Assembly (NCBI GenBank): GCA_009691195.1
Contig: SHVA01000002.1
Location: 1 to 64,000, forward strand
Length of the DNA: 64,000 bases
Direction: 5' to 3'
From: Solirubrobacterales bacterium
GTDB taxonomy: Bacteria > Actinomycetota > Thermoleophilia > Solirubrobacterales > 70-9
The position numbers and the translations under genes were made by a program. The notes beneath the pieces are model-generated. The model saw only the letters and a program-made list of their open reading frames with translations, was not told where the DNA came from and ran no database searches. Shown here piece after piece: positions 1-7,270 of this stretch. Position 1 is the first letter of the stretch; every line of letters begins with the position of its first letter.

Positions 1-978
1 GAGGCCTACTTCCCCTCCTTCCTGGAGCCGCGCCGGCCCGCCGAGCAGGCGATCGTCTCGGTGGTCATGGAGGCCTACGTCAACGGCGTCTCGACCCGAA
101 AGGTCGACCGCATCGTCGAAGAGCTCGGGATCTCGGGGATGAGCAAGGACCGCGTCTCTGGGATCTGCCGGGGACTCGACGAGAAGGTGGCGGCCTTTCG
201 CGAGCGCCCGCTCGAGGGTGATTACCCCTACCTCTGGCTCGACGCCAAGCACCTGAAGGTCAGAGACGCAGATCGCGGCCACGTGCGCTCGAAGGCGCTG
301 GTGGTCGCCTACGCGGTCCACGAGTCGGGTCGGCGCGAGGTGATCGGGATCGACCTCGGCGAGGTCGAGACCGAGGCCTTCTGGGTCGAGTTCTTGCGCT
401 TGCTTCGCGCTCGCGGCCTGCAGGGCGTGCGGCTTTGCAGCTCCGATCACCACGAGGGCCTGAAGTCGGCGATCGCGCGGATCCTGGATTGCCCCTGGCA
501 GCGCTGCACGGTGCACTTCGTGCGCAACATGCTCGGGCACTGCCGGCGATCCGATCGCGGCCTGGTCTCAGCGGCGCTTCGCGAGATCTTCGACGCCGAT
601 GGCCTCGAGGCCGCCCGGGCCAGGCTCGGCGAAGTGCTCGAGCGCTTCCGCGGTCCGCTGCCGAAGCTCGCCGAGCGCCTCGAAGCCGCCGAGGCTGATC
701 TCCTTGCCTTCTATCGCTTCCCGGCCGCGCACTGGTCGAAGCTGCGCTCGACCAATCCGCTGGAGCGGCTGAACAAGGAGATCGGCCGCCGCTCCGACGT
801 CGTCGGCATCTTCCCCAACGACGCCTCGGCGATCCGCCTCGTGGGCGCGATGCTGATCGAGCAGAACGACGAGTGGCTGGTCTGCCGGCGCTACCTCTCC
901 GAGGAATCGCTCGCCCTGGTCCTCGAGGACCAGGGCGATGAGGGCAAGGAGGTGGTCGAGCTACAAGCCGCCCGATGA
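1..978 (+). CDS. IS256-family (Mutator-type) transposase, 5'-truncated by window edge
   Basis: The frame is open from base 1, so the true start lies outside the window. The protein is a DDE transposase of the IS256 family and would catalyse cut-and-paste or copy-out movement of its element. The visible catalytic acids are Asp in WLDAKHLKVR (around base 240), Asp in CSSDHHEGLK (around base 445) and Glu in STNPLERLNKEIGRR (around base 765). All three are present and the frame is uninterrupted, so the enzyme looks intact in the part seen. The C-terminus is followed within 15 bases by a candidate terminal inverted repeat. It sits just upstream of a surface-protein gene. The family call is firm; activity cannot be judged without the left end. 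Confidence 0.93.
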   Translation, partial: EAYFPSFLEPRRPAEQAIVSVVMEAYVNGVSTRKVDRIVEELGISGMSKDRVSGICRGLDEKVAAFRERPLEGDYPYLWLDAKHLKVRDADRGHVRSKALVVAYAVHESGRREVIGIDLGEVETEAFWVEFLRLLRARGLQGVRLCSSDHHEGLKSAIARILDCPWQRCTVHFVRNMLGHCRRSDRGLVSAALREIFDADGLEAARARLGEVLERFRGPLPKLAERLEAAEADLLAFYRFPAAHWSKLRSTNPLERLNKEIGRRSDVVGIFPNDASAIRLVGAMLIEQNDEWLVCRRYLSEESLALVLEDQGDEGKEVVELQAAR

Positions 979-990
979 CTCCGACGAGGA

Positions 991-1016
991 GTTACACCAC
1001 TTCAGGCGACTTGACT
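991..1016 (+). repeat. Candidate right terminal inverted repeat of the IS256-type element
   Basis: The segment starts GTTACACCACTTCAGGCGAC and runs 6 bases further, beginning 13 bases after the transposase stop. On the opposite strand it reads TCAAGTCGCC-TGAAGTGGTG-TAAC, resembling ends I recall for actinobacterial IS256-type elements. The matching left end is outside the window, so the repeat cannot be verified here. Confidence 0.45.
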
Positions 1017-1145
1017 ACTATGTTTTCCTGGCCGTCCGAAGAAGGCTGTCTGCAGTACGGGGGTGGCAGTCACGGCTAAAGGAATTCCCTTGGGGGGACG
1101 AGATGCAGATTAGGCCCCCACCACTCGACAAATAGGAAGGAATTG

Positions 1146-1460
1146 ATGCAGAAGGTCAAGCGAAGCCGAGGTGTGCTGGCAGTGTTGGCTGTCGTTTCCG
1201 CGCTCGTTTTGGGGGTTGCCCTTCCGGGCGCCGCTATCGCCCAGAACACGCTGAACGACCCGACGTCGGCCCAGTACGACCCTGACATTCCTCCTTCGAC
1301 CAGCACTGAGGCTGGCGGCGGCAGTGGTGGTGCAGACAACATCGGCTCGCTTCCCTTTACCGGCATGGACCTGATCATCCTTGCGGGTGTGGCCCTGGTG
1401 CTCACTGGCACCGGGATCGCCCTGCGCAGGTTGTCCATGCCGCGAGGGACGCGAACCTAG
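1146..1460 (+). CDS. Small secreted LPFTG sortase-substrate protein
   Basis: A 104-residue surface protein. It has an N-terminal signal peptide (KVKRSRG, then a hydrophobic stretch ending near AIAQ) and a short Ser/Gly/Pro-rich middle. The C-terminus is a classical cell-wall sorting signal: LPFTG at about residues 72-76, a hydrophobic helix (DLIILAGVALVLTGTGIAL), then an Arg-containing tail. The expected fate is secretion, cleavage between Thr and Gly by a sortase, and covalent attachment to peptidoglycan. I chose ATG 1146 over TTG 1143 because AGGAAGG ends 5 bases upstream of it. A class E sortase lies 3.4 kb downstream. The mature part is so short that it may be a scaffold or coat peptide; its function is unknown. 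Confidence 0.82.
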   Translation: MQKVKRSRGVLAVLAVVSALVLGVALPGAAIAQNTLNDPTSAQYDPDIPPSTSTEAGGGSGGADNIGSLPFTGMDLIILAGVALVLTGTGIALRRLSMPRGTRT

Positions 1461-1545
1461 GCGGCCACAGGTGGCTGTTGTGACGCGTGCCCCTGAGAAG
1501 CGGGTAACGTCGTCGCGCCGCAACGAGGGCGGGCGGAACGAGGGC

Positions 1546-3102
1546 ATGGAGGCCCACCGGCGCAAGGCCCGGGAGCGTCCGCCCGCAGAGCCCTTTCCGT
1601 ACCTCTCCGGGCTCAGCGCCCACCGCGCCAACGACCTGATCGCGCTGCGGCTCGCCCCCGCGGCCGCCGCGGCCGCGATCGCCTCGACGCGCGTCAGCAC
1701 CTGGTTCGAGACGGTGCTCGTGTTCGTCTGCGTGCTCGTGGTGGGCGTGCTGCTGCGCAGCCCGCGTTACCCGATGCACCTGATCCCCTTTGCTTCCGCA
1801 GTGCTCTACCTCGCCGCTCCGCCGATCGGCGCCGCATTCGCCCTGGCGATCAGCGGCCTTGACGGCTACACGGTGAGCCAGATAACCGTCGGGGACCTGA
1901 TCGCTCCCGTCCTGGGAGCTTGGCTTGTGACCGGCCTCGGCGTCCTGCTGGATCGCCGCTTCCGCCGCTCCAGGGAGGTGCGGGTGGCAATGATCGGCGC
2001 GTCAACGCTCGCAGTCGGGCTCGAGGCCGAGCTCAAGGGCGTCGGAATTCGCGGCTACCGCGTCGTCGGCTACTTCGAGCCGATCCTGGGGGAGGGCTCA
2101 TCCACGGGTGATGGGAACGGCGCTGACGGCGGCCAGAAGTACCTGGGCACGCTGAGGCACCTGAGGTCCGCGACCATGGACAACGCTGTCGAATTGCTCG
2201 TCCTCAGCCCCCTGGCGAGCGCCGCCGCCGATCTGAGCGCGTCCGCCTGGGATGCCCGTGAGGCCATGCCGGCCGCTTTGCGCCCAGTCTCCCGGCTCGA
2301 GGTCTTCGAGCAGGTGGCCGACGCCTGCCTCGATCTGCCCGTGTCCATGATCGAGGCCGGCCAGCTCTATGAGGAGCTGTTCGGCCACGTGCCCCTGGGG
2401 ACCACGACCTCCGCCTGGTTTCAGTACCTGCTGCATCCCAATTACCGGGCGGGTTGGCCGCTCTCCAAGCGCCTGCTCGACCTGGGGCTCGGTGTGATCG
2501 CGGCCCTGCTGGCGCTTCCGCTCCTGATCATCTCCGCGGTGCTGATCAAGCTCACCGATCGCCGGGGCCCGGTGCTCCATCGCCAGGTCAGGCTGGGGGA
2601 GGGCGGCCGTGAGGTCGAGCTGATCAAGCTGCGCACGATGCGGGAGAGCGCCGAAGCGAGCGGGCCTCAGTGGAGCGGTAGCGACGATGACCGCGTGACT
2701 CCGGTCGGGCGGATCCTGCGCCGCCTGCACATCGACGAGCTGCCCCAGATCTGGCTCGTCCTCAAGGGCGAGATGAGCCTGGTGGGACCCCGTCCCGAGC
2801 GGCCCAAGATCGTGGCCGAGCTCGAGTCGCGCTTTCCCTACTACGACCGCCGGCATCTGGTCAAGCCCGGGATCACCGGCTGGGCTCAGGTCCGCTGCGG
2901 CTACTCGGGCAGCGACGTCGGCACCGCCTGGAAGCTCTGCCACGACCTCTACTACCTGAAGCGGCGCTCGGTCCTCTTCGATCTGCTGATCATGCTCGAG
3001 ACGTTGAGCACCGTCGTCGTCCCCGAGCCGATCATGCGCCCGGACGAGCGGTTCATCGTCGGTCTGCCGGCCACCGAGCAGATTCCGGCCGGCCAGCCCT
3101 AA
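1546..3102 (+). CDS. Exopolysaccharide undecaprenyl-phosphate sugar phosphotransferase (WcaJ/WbaP type)
   Basis: A polyprenyl glycosylphosphotransferase that moves a sugar-1-phosphate from UDP-sugar onto undecaprenyl phosphate, the first step of a surface polysaccharide. The N-terminal third has several membrane helices. The middle is a CoA-binding/Rossmann-like region (VAMIGAS...). The C-terminal catalytic domain begins near KRLLDLGLGV and carries the family signatures ELIKLRTM, LHIDELPQIWLVLKGEMSLV, GPRPERP and KPGITGWAQV. Starts are ambiguous: GTG 1471 or 1480 and ATG 1546 are all in frame. I used ATG 1546, which has GAGGG just upstream and does not overlap the LPFTG gene. No other polysaccharide gene is adjacent, so the polymer is unknown. 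Confidence 0.88.
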   Translation: MEAHRRKARERPPAEPFPYLSGLSAHRANDLIALRLAPAAAAAAIASTRVSTWFETVLVFVCVLVVGVLLRSPRYPMHLIPFASAVLYLAAPPIGAAFALAISGLDGYTVSQITVGDLIAPVLGAWLVTGLGVLLDRRFRRSREVRVAMIGASTLAVGLEAELKGVGIRGYRVVGYFEPILGEGSSTGDGNGADGGQKYLGTLRHLRSATMDNAVELLVLSPLASAAADLSASAWDAREAMPAALRPVSRLEVFEQVADACLDLPVSMIEAGQLYEELFGHVPLGTTTSAWFQYLLHPNYRAGWPLSKRLLDLGLGVIAALLALPLLIISAVLIKLTDRRGPVLHRQVRLGEGGREVELIKLRTMRESAEASGPQWSGSDDDRVTPVGRILRRLHIDELPQIWLVLKGEMSLVGPRPERPKIVAELESRFPYYDRRHLVKPGITGWAQVRCGYSGSDVGTAWKLCHDLYYLKRRSVLFDLLIMLETLSTVVVPEPIMRPDERFIVGLPATEQIPAGQP

Positions 3103-3153
3103 CCTCACCGGGCAACCGGGCGTTCCATCGAGGGCCATGGCTAGGTTTCCCCC

Positions 3154-3552
3154 ATGGGATCGGCTTCCGGTAGCCCCGACGCCTTCGCGGCGACCTTCGC
3201 CCAGAGGTTCGCGGACGCCGTCAACGCGGCGCGCGCTGCCCTTGAGGGAATTGACCCGGCAACGGTTGGAAGCGGTGTGAGCGGCCTGCTGGAGCCCGGG
3301 GCCCTGCACCGGCTGCACGAGATCTATGCGCTCAGGATTGAGCTCGAGCTGGAGGCCGCGAGCCTGCTCTGGCGAAGCGCCGAGGCGATCGCGGCCCTCC
3401 ACGACGCCTCCGAGGCGCTGGCCCCTGCCCCGGGGGGCCGCCGCGCCGCGGGTCTCCCGGCTGACGAGGTCGCAGGGCGGGCCCCTCGGGTGCTGATCCA
3501 GGAGGAGTCGGTCCACCGCCGTCGCCTCTGGGAACGGCTGAGGGCCGCGTGA
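3154..3552 (+). CDS. Hypothetical alpha-helical protein
   Basis: I do not recognise this 132-residue protein. It is rich in Ala, Leu, Glu and Arg and predicted mostly helical, with no signal peptide or membrane segment. It starts at ATG 3154 with only a weak upstream purine run. It lies 50 bases after the sugar transferase and 66 bases before a coiled-coil ORF on the same strand, so the three may be cotranscribed. Codon usage matches its neighbours (strong G/C in third positions), which supports a real gene. The function cannot be inferred from sequence. Confidence 0.6.
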   Translation: MGSASGSPDAFAATFAQRFADAVNAARAALEGIDPATVGSGVSGLLEPGALHRLHEIYALRIELELEAASLLWRSAEAIAALHDASEALAPAPGGRRAAGLPADEVAGRAPRVLIQEESVHRRRLWERLRAA

Positions 3553-3618
3553 AACAAGCGCTGCGTACGAGTCCGACCCTCAACGCTACGCTCGGTCCTG
3601 AGAGGCCGGTGATGGCAC

Positions 3619-3981
3619 CATGACCGATGCCGGCAAAGGGGGGAGTGTCCCGTCGCTCCCGAAGAGCCGGCCCCGCCGGACCCATTCGATCAGGCAGCCG
3701 CCTCGATCAGCGCCAGGATCCAGGCGCTCCTGACGGACGCCCAGAGGGCGGCCGAGGACATCCGCCGGGATGCGGAGCAGCGTGCGCGCCGATACCTGGA
3801 GGACGCGAGCCGACGCGCCGATGCCGTCAGCTCAGACCGGATCCGCGAGATGTCGGACCTCACCGACAGCCTCGTGCAGCGGGCTCGTTCCGTGGCCCAG
3901 CAGTCCGATCAGCTGATCGCGGCGCTCGAGCAGGCCGGCCGCAGCATGATCGGCTCGGGGGGCGAGTCCACCGAGTCTTAG
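3619..3981 (+). CDS. Coiled-coil protein, N-terminal part of a gene split by an in-frame TAG
   Basis: ATG 3619 opens a 120-codon frame ending at TAG 3979-3981. After a Pro-rich N-terminus (residues 9-23) it forms a long amphipathic helix (ISARIQALLTDAQRAAEDIR and onwards) resembling DivIVA-like or stalk-type coiled coils. The stop falls just after a Gly/Ser/Glu linker. The same frame then continues, without another stop, through a Pro-rich linker into a compact C-terminal motif ending at 4278. That register match suggests one ancestral protein of about 220 residues. The stop may be a nonsense mutation, a readthrough site, or the natural end of a separate gene. No function can be assigned beyond a structural or coiled-coil role. 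Confidence 0.6.
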   Translation, partial: HDRCRQRGECPVAPEEPAPPDPFDQAAASISARIQALLTDAQRAAEDIRRDAEQRARRYLEDASRRADAVSSDRIREMSDLTDSLVQRARSVAQQSDQLIAALEQAGRSMIGSGGESTES

Positions 3982-4026
3982 GCGATCGCACCGCCGCCGG
4001 TTACCGAGGCGCCGCCGATCCACCTG

Positions 4027-4278
4027 GTGGAGCCGCCCGCGCCCGCCGCGCCGCGCGGGCACGTCCAGTCGCCGCCGCCGGCTCCGCCTGCGCCCGCGCA
4101 GCCTCCGACTGCGACTCCGCCGGAGGCTGCGGCTTCCGGGGTCGGGCGCGACGACGCCCAGCTTCTTGCGACTCGGATGGCGATCGCCGGCAGCAGCCGC
4201 GAGCAGATCGAGCGCGAGTTCGTCGACAAGCTCGGCATTGCGGATTCCAGCTCGATCCTCGACGAGATCGGGATTTAG
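4027..4278 (+). CDS. Pro-rich protein with C-terminal helical motif, probable second half of the split coiled-coil gene
   Basis: An in-frame continuation of the ORF that stops at 3981, with a possible GTG restart at 4027 but no Shine-Dalgarno sequence before it. The first half is Pro/Ala-rich linker. Residues 42-83 form a compact unit (QLLATRMAIAGSSREQIERE then a LDEIG-type end) that looks like a small folded C-terminal domain. Without a ribosome-binding site the segment is probably expressed only by readthrough of TAG 3979, or not at all. The alternative is a free-standing gene with a leaderless or coupled start. Confidence 0.45.
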   Translation: MEPPAPAAPRGHVQSPPPAPPAPAQPPTATPPEAAASGVGRDDAQLLATRMAIAGSSREQIEREFVDKLGIADSSSILDEIGI

Positions 4279-4335
4279 GGCTTCCTCGAAAGTACGGGCG
4301 CCGCGGTGGGTCAGGACGGGTACGGTTGACGTCCA

Positions 4336-4692
4336 ATGGCCCTCGGTGAACGTTTTCGAAGCGGTGGTCCGCGGGGCATCTTGCGCTTTCTCGCCGACCA
4401 CCAAGACTGCGACGCAGGGTTCGACGTGGGGCGCAGCCAGGGTCCCGGCACCGGCAAGCTCACAATCACCTGCAAGGGCTGTGGTCAGAGCGCCGACTAC
4501 GACGCCTCCGAGGCCGCCGAGCTCGTGGCGCCGCCGGCGTCCGGCAACGGCGAGGCGGTCAGCGGAGGTGGCTCGGGCTCAAACGGCCCCGGCCGGGCAG
4601 GCGCCGCTGCTCCGCGTCGCGGGCCGAGGCGCAGGCGGCGCTCTCGCCGCCGTCGCCGCCGGGGGCCTCGGGCGGGGTCGCAAACGCGCTGA
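4336..4692 (+). CDS. Putative zinc-ribbon-like protein, probably frameshifted before its membrane segment
   Basis: ATG 4336 opens a 118-codon frame. Residues 15-60 (LRFLADHQDCDAGFD, then LTITCKGCGQSADY) look like a small Cys-containing nucleic-acid or zinc-ribbon-like unit, followed by a Gly/Ser linker. The last 25 residues collapse into an Arg-only run, which is atypical. In the overlapping -1 frame the same DNA reads as a Pro/Ala linker followed by a convincing transmembrane helix (ALITGVIAAGVALIVVGLT, bases about 4687-4743) and a Thr-rich outer segment. A frameshift near 4610-4630 would join the two parts. The natural C-terminus is unclear because the minus-strand sortase gene ends at 4848. 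Confidence 0.45.
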   Translation: MALGERFRSGGPRGILRFLADHQDCDAGFDVGRSQGPGTGKLTITCKGCGQSADYDASEAAELVAPPASGNGEAVSGGGSGSNGPGRAGAAAPRRGPRRRRRSRRRRRRGPRAGSQTR

Positions 4693-4847
4693 TCACCGGC
4701 GTGATCGCCGCCGGGGTCGCACTGATCGTTGTCGGCCTGACGGGCGGCGACGATTCCTCGACGACGACCGTTCCCCCCGTGGCGACGACCGACGCCGGGC
4801 AGGGCGGCGCCAAGGTGCAGAGGCCAGAGCCGCAGCCGGGCGTCGGC

Positions 4848-5522
4848 TCAGGCCCCGCCGACGTCCTCGATCCGCCGCAGCCGGGCGAAGACCGCCCAGC
4901 GCTGGGCGGCGCTGTAGAGCGGGTGGCAGGCCGTCAGCACGAGGCGCTGGTATCCGGCCGGGTCCACGATCTGGACGTCGGTCGGGTCAACCACCTCATG
5001 TTTCTGGACCTTGTAGAAGAAGGTCGCGTAGGGTATCTTCAGTTCGATCTCCTGCCCGTCCTCGATCTCGTTGATCTTGCGGAAGGGAGCCAGGTAGGTC
5101 GTGCGGTGCCCGGCGACGCCGACGGTTCCCGCCTGCCCTGGGTAGGGGGTCGTCTCGTAGTGCCCCGGGCCGTGCTGGAGGGTCGCCGTGTCAGTGCCCT
5201 GGAGCAGGACCATGTCGAGCCCGATCCCGGCGATCTTGATCCGGCCGATAGCGTCGCCCTGGGAGATCCTGGGTGAGAAGCGCTTGGCGAGGGCCCGCGC
5301 CCTCGCGACCTCCCCGGTGACGCCGTTGATGGCCTGCAGGTCGCCTTGGGTGGGAAAGTCCTGCTCGAGCTCGGCGAGCTCGTCCCCGGCGCGGGCCTGC
5401 TGGATCGCGCCGTAGGCGGCGGACACCGGCTCCTGCCAGACGAGGGTCAACCCCGCGTCCAACGTCACGATCAGGCCGGCGGTGATCAAGGCCGTTGAGA
5501 TGATTCGGGTGGTTCGTCGCAC
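4848..5522 (-). CDS. Class E sortase (LPXTG/LAXTG transpeptidase)
   Basis: A 224-residue membrane-anchored cysteine transpeptidase that would link sorting-signal proteins to the cell wall. It has one N-terminal membrane helix (IISTALITAGLIVTLDAGLT) and an extracytoplasmic linker. The sortase barrel carries catalytic His in VAGHRTTYLAPF (about residue 142), Cys in LTACHPLY (about residue 199) and Arg in the QRWAVFARLR region. The TACHP sequence is typical of class E. It is divergent from argG, with 46 bases between the start codons. The likely substrate is the LPFTG protein at 1146; class E enzymes are usually described as preferring LAXTG, so the pairing is worth testing. Confidence 0.88.
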   Translation of the reverse strand: MRRTTRIISTALITAGLIVTLDAGLTLVWQEPVSAAYGAIQQARAGDELAELEQDFPTQGDLQAINGVTGEVARARALAKRFSPRISQGDAIGRIKIAGIGLDMVLLQGTDTATLQHGPGHYETTPYPGQAGTVGVAGHRTTYLAPFRKINEIEDGQEIELKIPYATFFYKVQKHEVVDPTDVQIVDPAGYQRLVLTACHPLYSAAQRWAVFARLRRIEDVGGA

Positions 5523-5568
5523 TGGTGAGCTGCATTGTTACAGCGGCGTCGTGCCACACTTCCGCGTC

Positions 5569-6834
5569 ATGCCCGAGCCCGAGTTTCATCCTCGCACCGC
5601 CTCCTACCAGGCCGATCCCGAAAGGGTGGCCCGCGTCCTGCTCCTCTACTCGGGCGGCCTCGACACCAGCGTGATGCTGAAGTGGATCCAGGACCGCTAC
5701 GGGGCGGAGATCGTGACCCTGACGGTGGATCTCGGACAGCCAGGTGAGGACTGGGGCGTCGTCACGGGCAAGGCCGAGCAGCTCGGAGCGCTGGAGACCG
5801 TGGTCCTGGATGCCCGCGAGGAGTTCGCCCGGGACTACGTGCTGCCGGCGATCAAGGCCAACGCGCTCTACGGTGGCGGCTACCCGCTTTTCACCGCACT
5901 TGCACGCCCTCTGATCGCCAAGCTCGCCGTCGAGGTCGCCCGCGAGCATGGCTGCGACACGATCGCCCACGGATGCACGGGGAAGGGCAACGACCAGGTC
6001 CGCATAGACGGGACGATCGCGACGCTGGACCCCGAGCTGAAGCTGATCGCCCCGGTCCGCGAGTGGAGCATGGGCCGCGATGAGGAGATCGCCTACGCGC
6101 GCGAGCACAAGATCCCGATCAAGGGCGCCAGCGAGGGGACGCCGTACTCGATTGACGACAACCTCTGGGGCCGCTCCTCGGAAGGAGGCCCGATCGAGGA
6201 CCTTTCAGAGCCGCCGCGCGACGACGTCTTCCAGTTGGTGACCCGGCCCGAGGATGCCCCCGACGAGCCGCAGCTGCTGCGGGTGGGCTTTGAGCGCGGT
6301 TGCCCCGTCTCGCTTGACGGAGAGGCGCTCGGGCTGGTCGAACTGCTGGAGCGGGCGGCCGAGGCCGGCCGGCGCCATGGCGTCGGGATCGTTGACCACA
6401 TCGAGGACCGGATCGTCGGCCTCAAGGTCCGCGACCTCTACGAGGTTCCCGCCGCCGCGATCATCCTCTCTGCCCACCGCGAGCTCGAGAAGCTCGTCTC
6501 GACGATCCACCAGAACAACTTCAAGGGCACGCTGGAGAGCCACTGGGCCTACCTCACCTACGCCGGCCTCTGGCTCGAGCCGCTGCGCGGCGACCTCGAC
6601 GCCTTCATGGATTCGGCGAACGAGTTCGTCACCGGGGAGATCACGGTGAAGCTCTACCGCGGCTCGGTCACCCCGGTGGCCCGCTCCTCGCCCTACGCTC
6701 TCTACGACCGCTCGCTCGCCTCCTTCGGCGAGTCCGGCGGCAACTTCAGCCAGGCTGCGAGCCCGGGCTTCATCGAGCTGTTCACACTGCAGAGCAGGCT
6801 CGCGCATCGAATACGCCGAGACAAGGACGGGTAG
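5569..6834 (+). CDS. argG: Argininosuccinate synthase
   Basis: Joins citrulline and aspartate with ATP to make argininosuccinate, the penultimate step of arginine synthesis, in the cytosol. The ATP-binding P-loop-like motif LLLYSGGLDTSVML lies near residue 28. The substrate-binding region HGCTGKGNDQVR and the conserved DDNLWGRS and TPYS segments follow. The length of 421 residues fits the family. I chose ATG 5569 because the longer frame from 5482 would overlap the sortase start. The stop codon TAG 6832-6834 overlaps the Shine-Dalgarno of the next small ORF, so translation is probably coupled. Confidence 0.95.
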   Translation: MPEPEFHPRTASYQADPERVARVLLLYSGGLDTSVMLKWIQDRYGAEIVTLTVDLGQPGEDWGVVTGKAEQLGALETVVLDAREEFARDYVLPAIKANALYGGGYPLFTALARPLIAKLAVEVAREHGCDTIAHGCTGKGNDQVRIDGTIATLDPELKLIAPVREWSMGRDEEIAYAREHKIPIKGASEGTPYSIDDNLWGRSSEGGPIEDLSEPPRDDVFQLVTRPEDAPDEPQLLRVGFERGCPVSLDGEALGLVELLERAAEAGRRHGVGIVDHIEDRIVGLKVRDLYEVPAAAIILSAHRELEKLVSTIHQNNFKGTLESHWAYLTYAGLWLEPLRGDLDAFMDSANEFVTGEITVKLYRGSVTPVARSSPYALYDRSLASFGESGGNFSQAASPGFIELFTLQSRLAHRIRRDKDG

Positions 6835-6845
6835 GAGGATCTGAG

Positions 6846-7007
6846 ATGAGCACGATCTACGAGGGCATCGGAAGGCTGGTCGTACTTTTCGTCGCGACCC
6901 GGTTCCGTTCGCAGCTTCGGATCGCCGGAGCGGCGAGCATCGCCGCCGTGGTGCTGGGCGCGGGGGCCTACATCGCCACCCGTGGTGGCGAGGAGGACCT
7001 TTCTTAA
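6846..7007 (+). CDS. 53-residue single-span membrane protein coupled to argG
   Basis: ATG 6846 to TAA 7005-7007 gives 53 codons. A strong TAGGAGG Shine-Dalgarno (6832-6838) overlaps the argG stop, with 7 bases to the start. The protein begins with a short amphipathic stretch (IYEGIGRLVVLFVATRF), followed by a helix (IAGAASIAAVVLGAGAYIAT) and an acidic tail (RGGEEDLS). That is a small inner-membrane protein with a positive loop and a charged end. The function is unknown. Tight coupling to argG and the clean ribosome-binding site support a real gene despite its size. Confidence 0.72.
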   Translation: MSTIYEGIGRLVVLFVATRFRSQLRIAGAASIAAVVLGAGAYIATRGGEEDLS

Positions 7008-7129
7008 GGATCGGCAGGGGGAAGGCCCTCGCCGCCCCGGTGCACGAACGGTTGCATCCAGCCCTCGAGGGCCCGCGGCCATCGCAGCTTTCTGTGCAAG
7101 CGTTCGCTAATGTTCCTGGCTCAGAGTGA

Positions 7130-7265
7130 GCCGAGTCCCCACCAGATGTGGGGAGCGGGGGACCCAAGAGGTGGCCTGAGAAGGGCCGCCAGGGGCGAAT
7201 CGCAAACGCGTAGCGCCACTCCTTCGGCGCGAGCCCGACAGCTAACCCCGCAGGCCCCGGAAGGA
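7130..7265 (+). promoter_or_regulatory. c-di-AMP riboswitch (ydaO/yuaA class)
   Basis: The leader contains the diagnostic conserved blocks of this class: GGGGGACCCAAGAGGTGGCC (about 7157-7176), GGGCGAATCGC (about 7193-7203), and near the 3' end CCCGACAGCTAACCCCGCAG (about 7234-7253), followed by GGAGAGG just before the downstream TTG start. The riboswitch binds cyclic di-AMP and normally turns expression of cell-wall lytic or osmolyte genes off at high ligand. Its position before an Rpf-like gene is the arrangement known in Actinobacteria. The outer boundaries are approximate. Confidence 0.93.
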
Positions 7266-7270
7266 GAGGT

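Noticed and set aside
2098-3516. Long minus-strand open frame opposite the sugar transferase
   Set aside because: It is a GC-bias shadow: low-complexity, Arg/Gly/Asp/His-rich, no ribosome-binding site and no recognisable domain, while the plus strand has clear motifs. The same holds for other long antisense frames such as 13642-15357, 20247-22544 and 38716-41274.
4166-5074. 302-codon plus-strand ORF overlapping several genes
   Set aside because: It is a Ser/Arg/Pro-rich shadow frame running across the coiled-coil end, the zinc-ribbon ORF and the antisense of the sortase.
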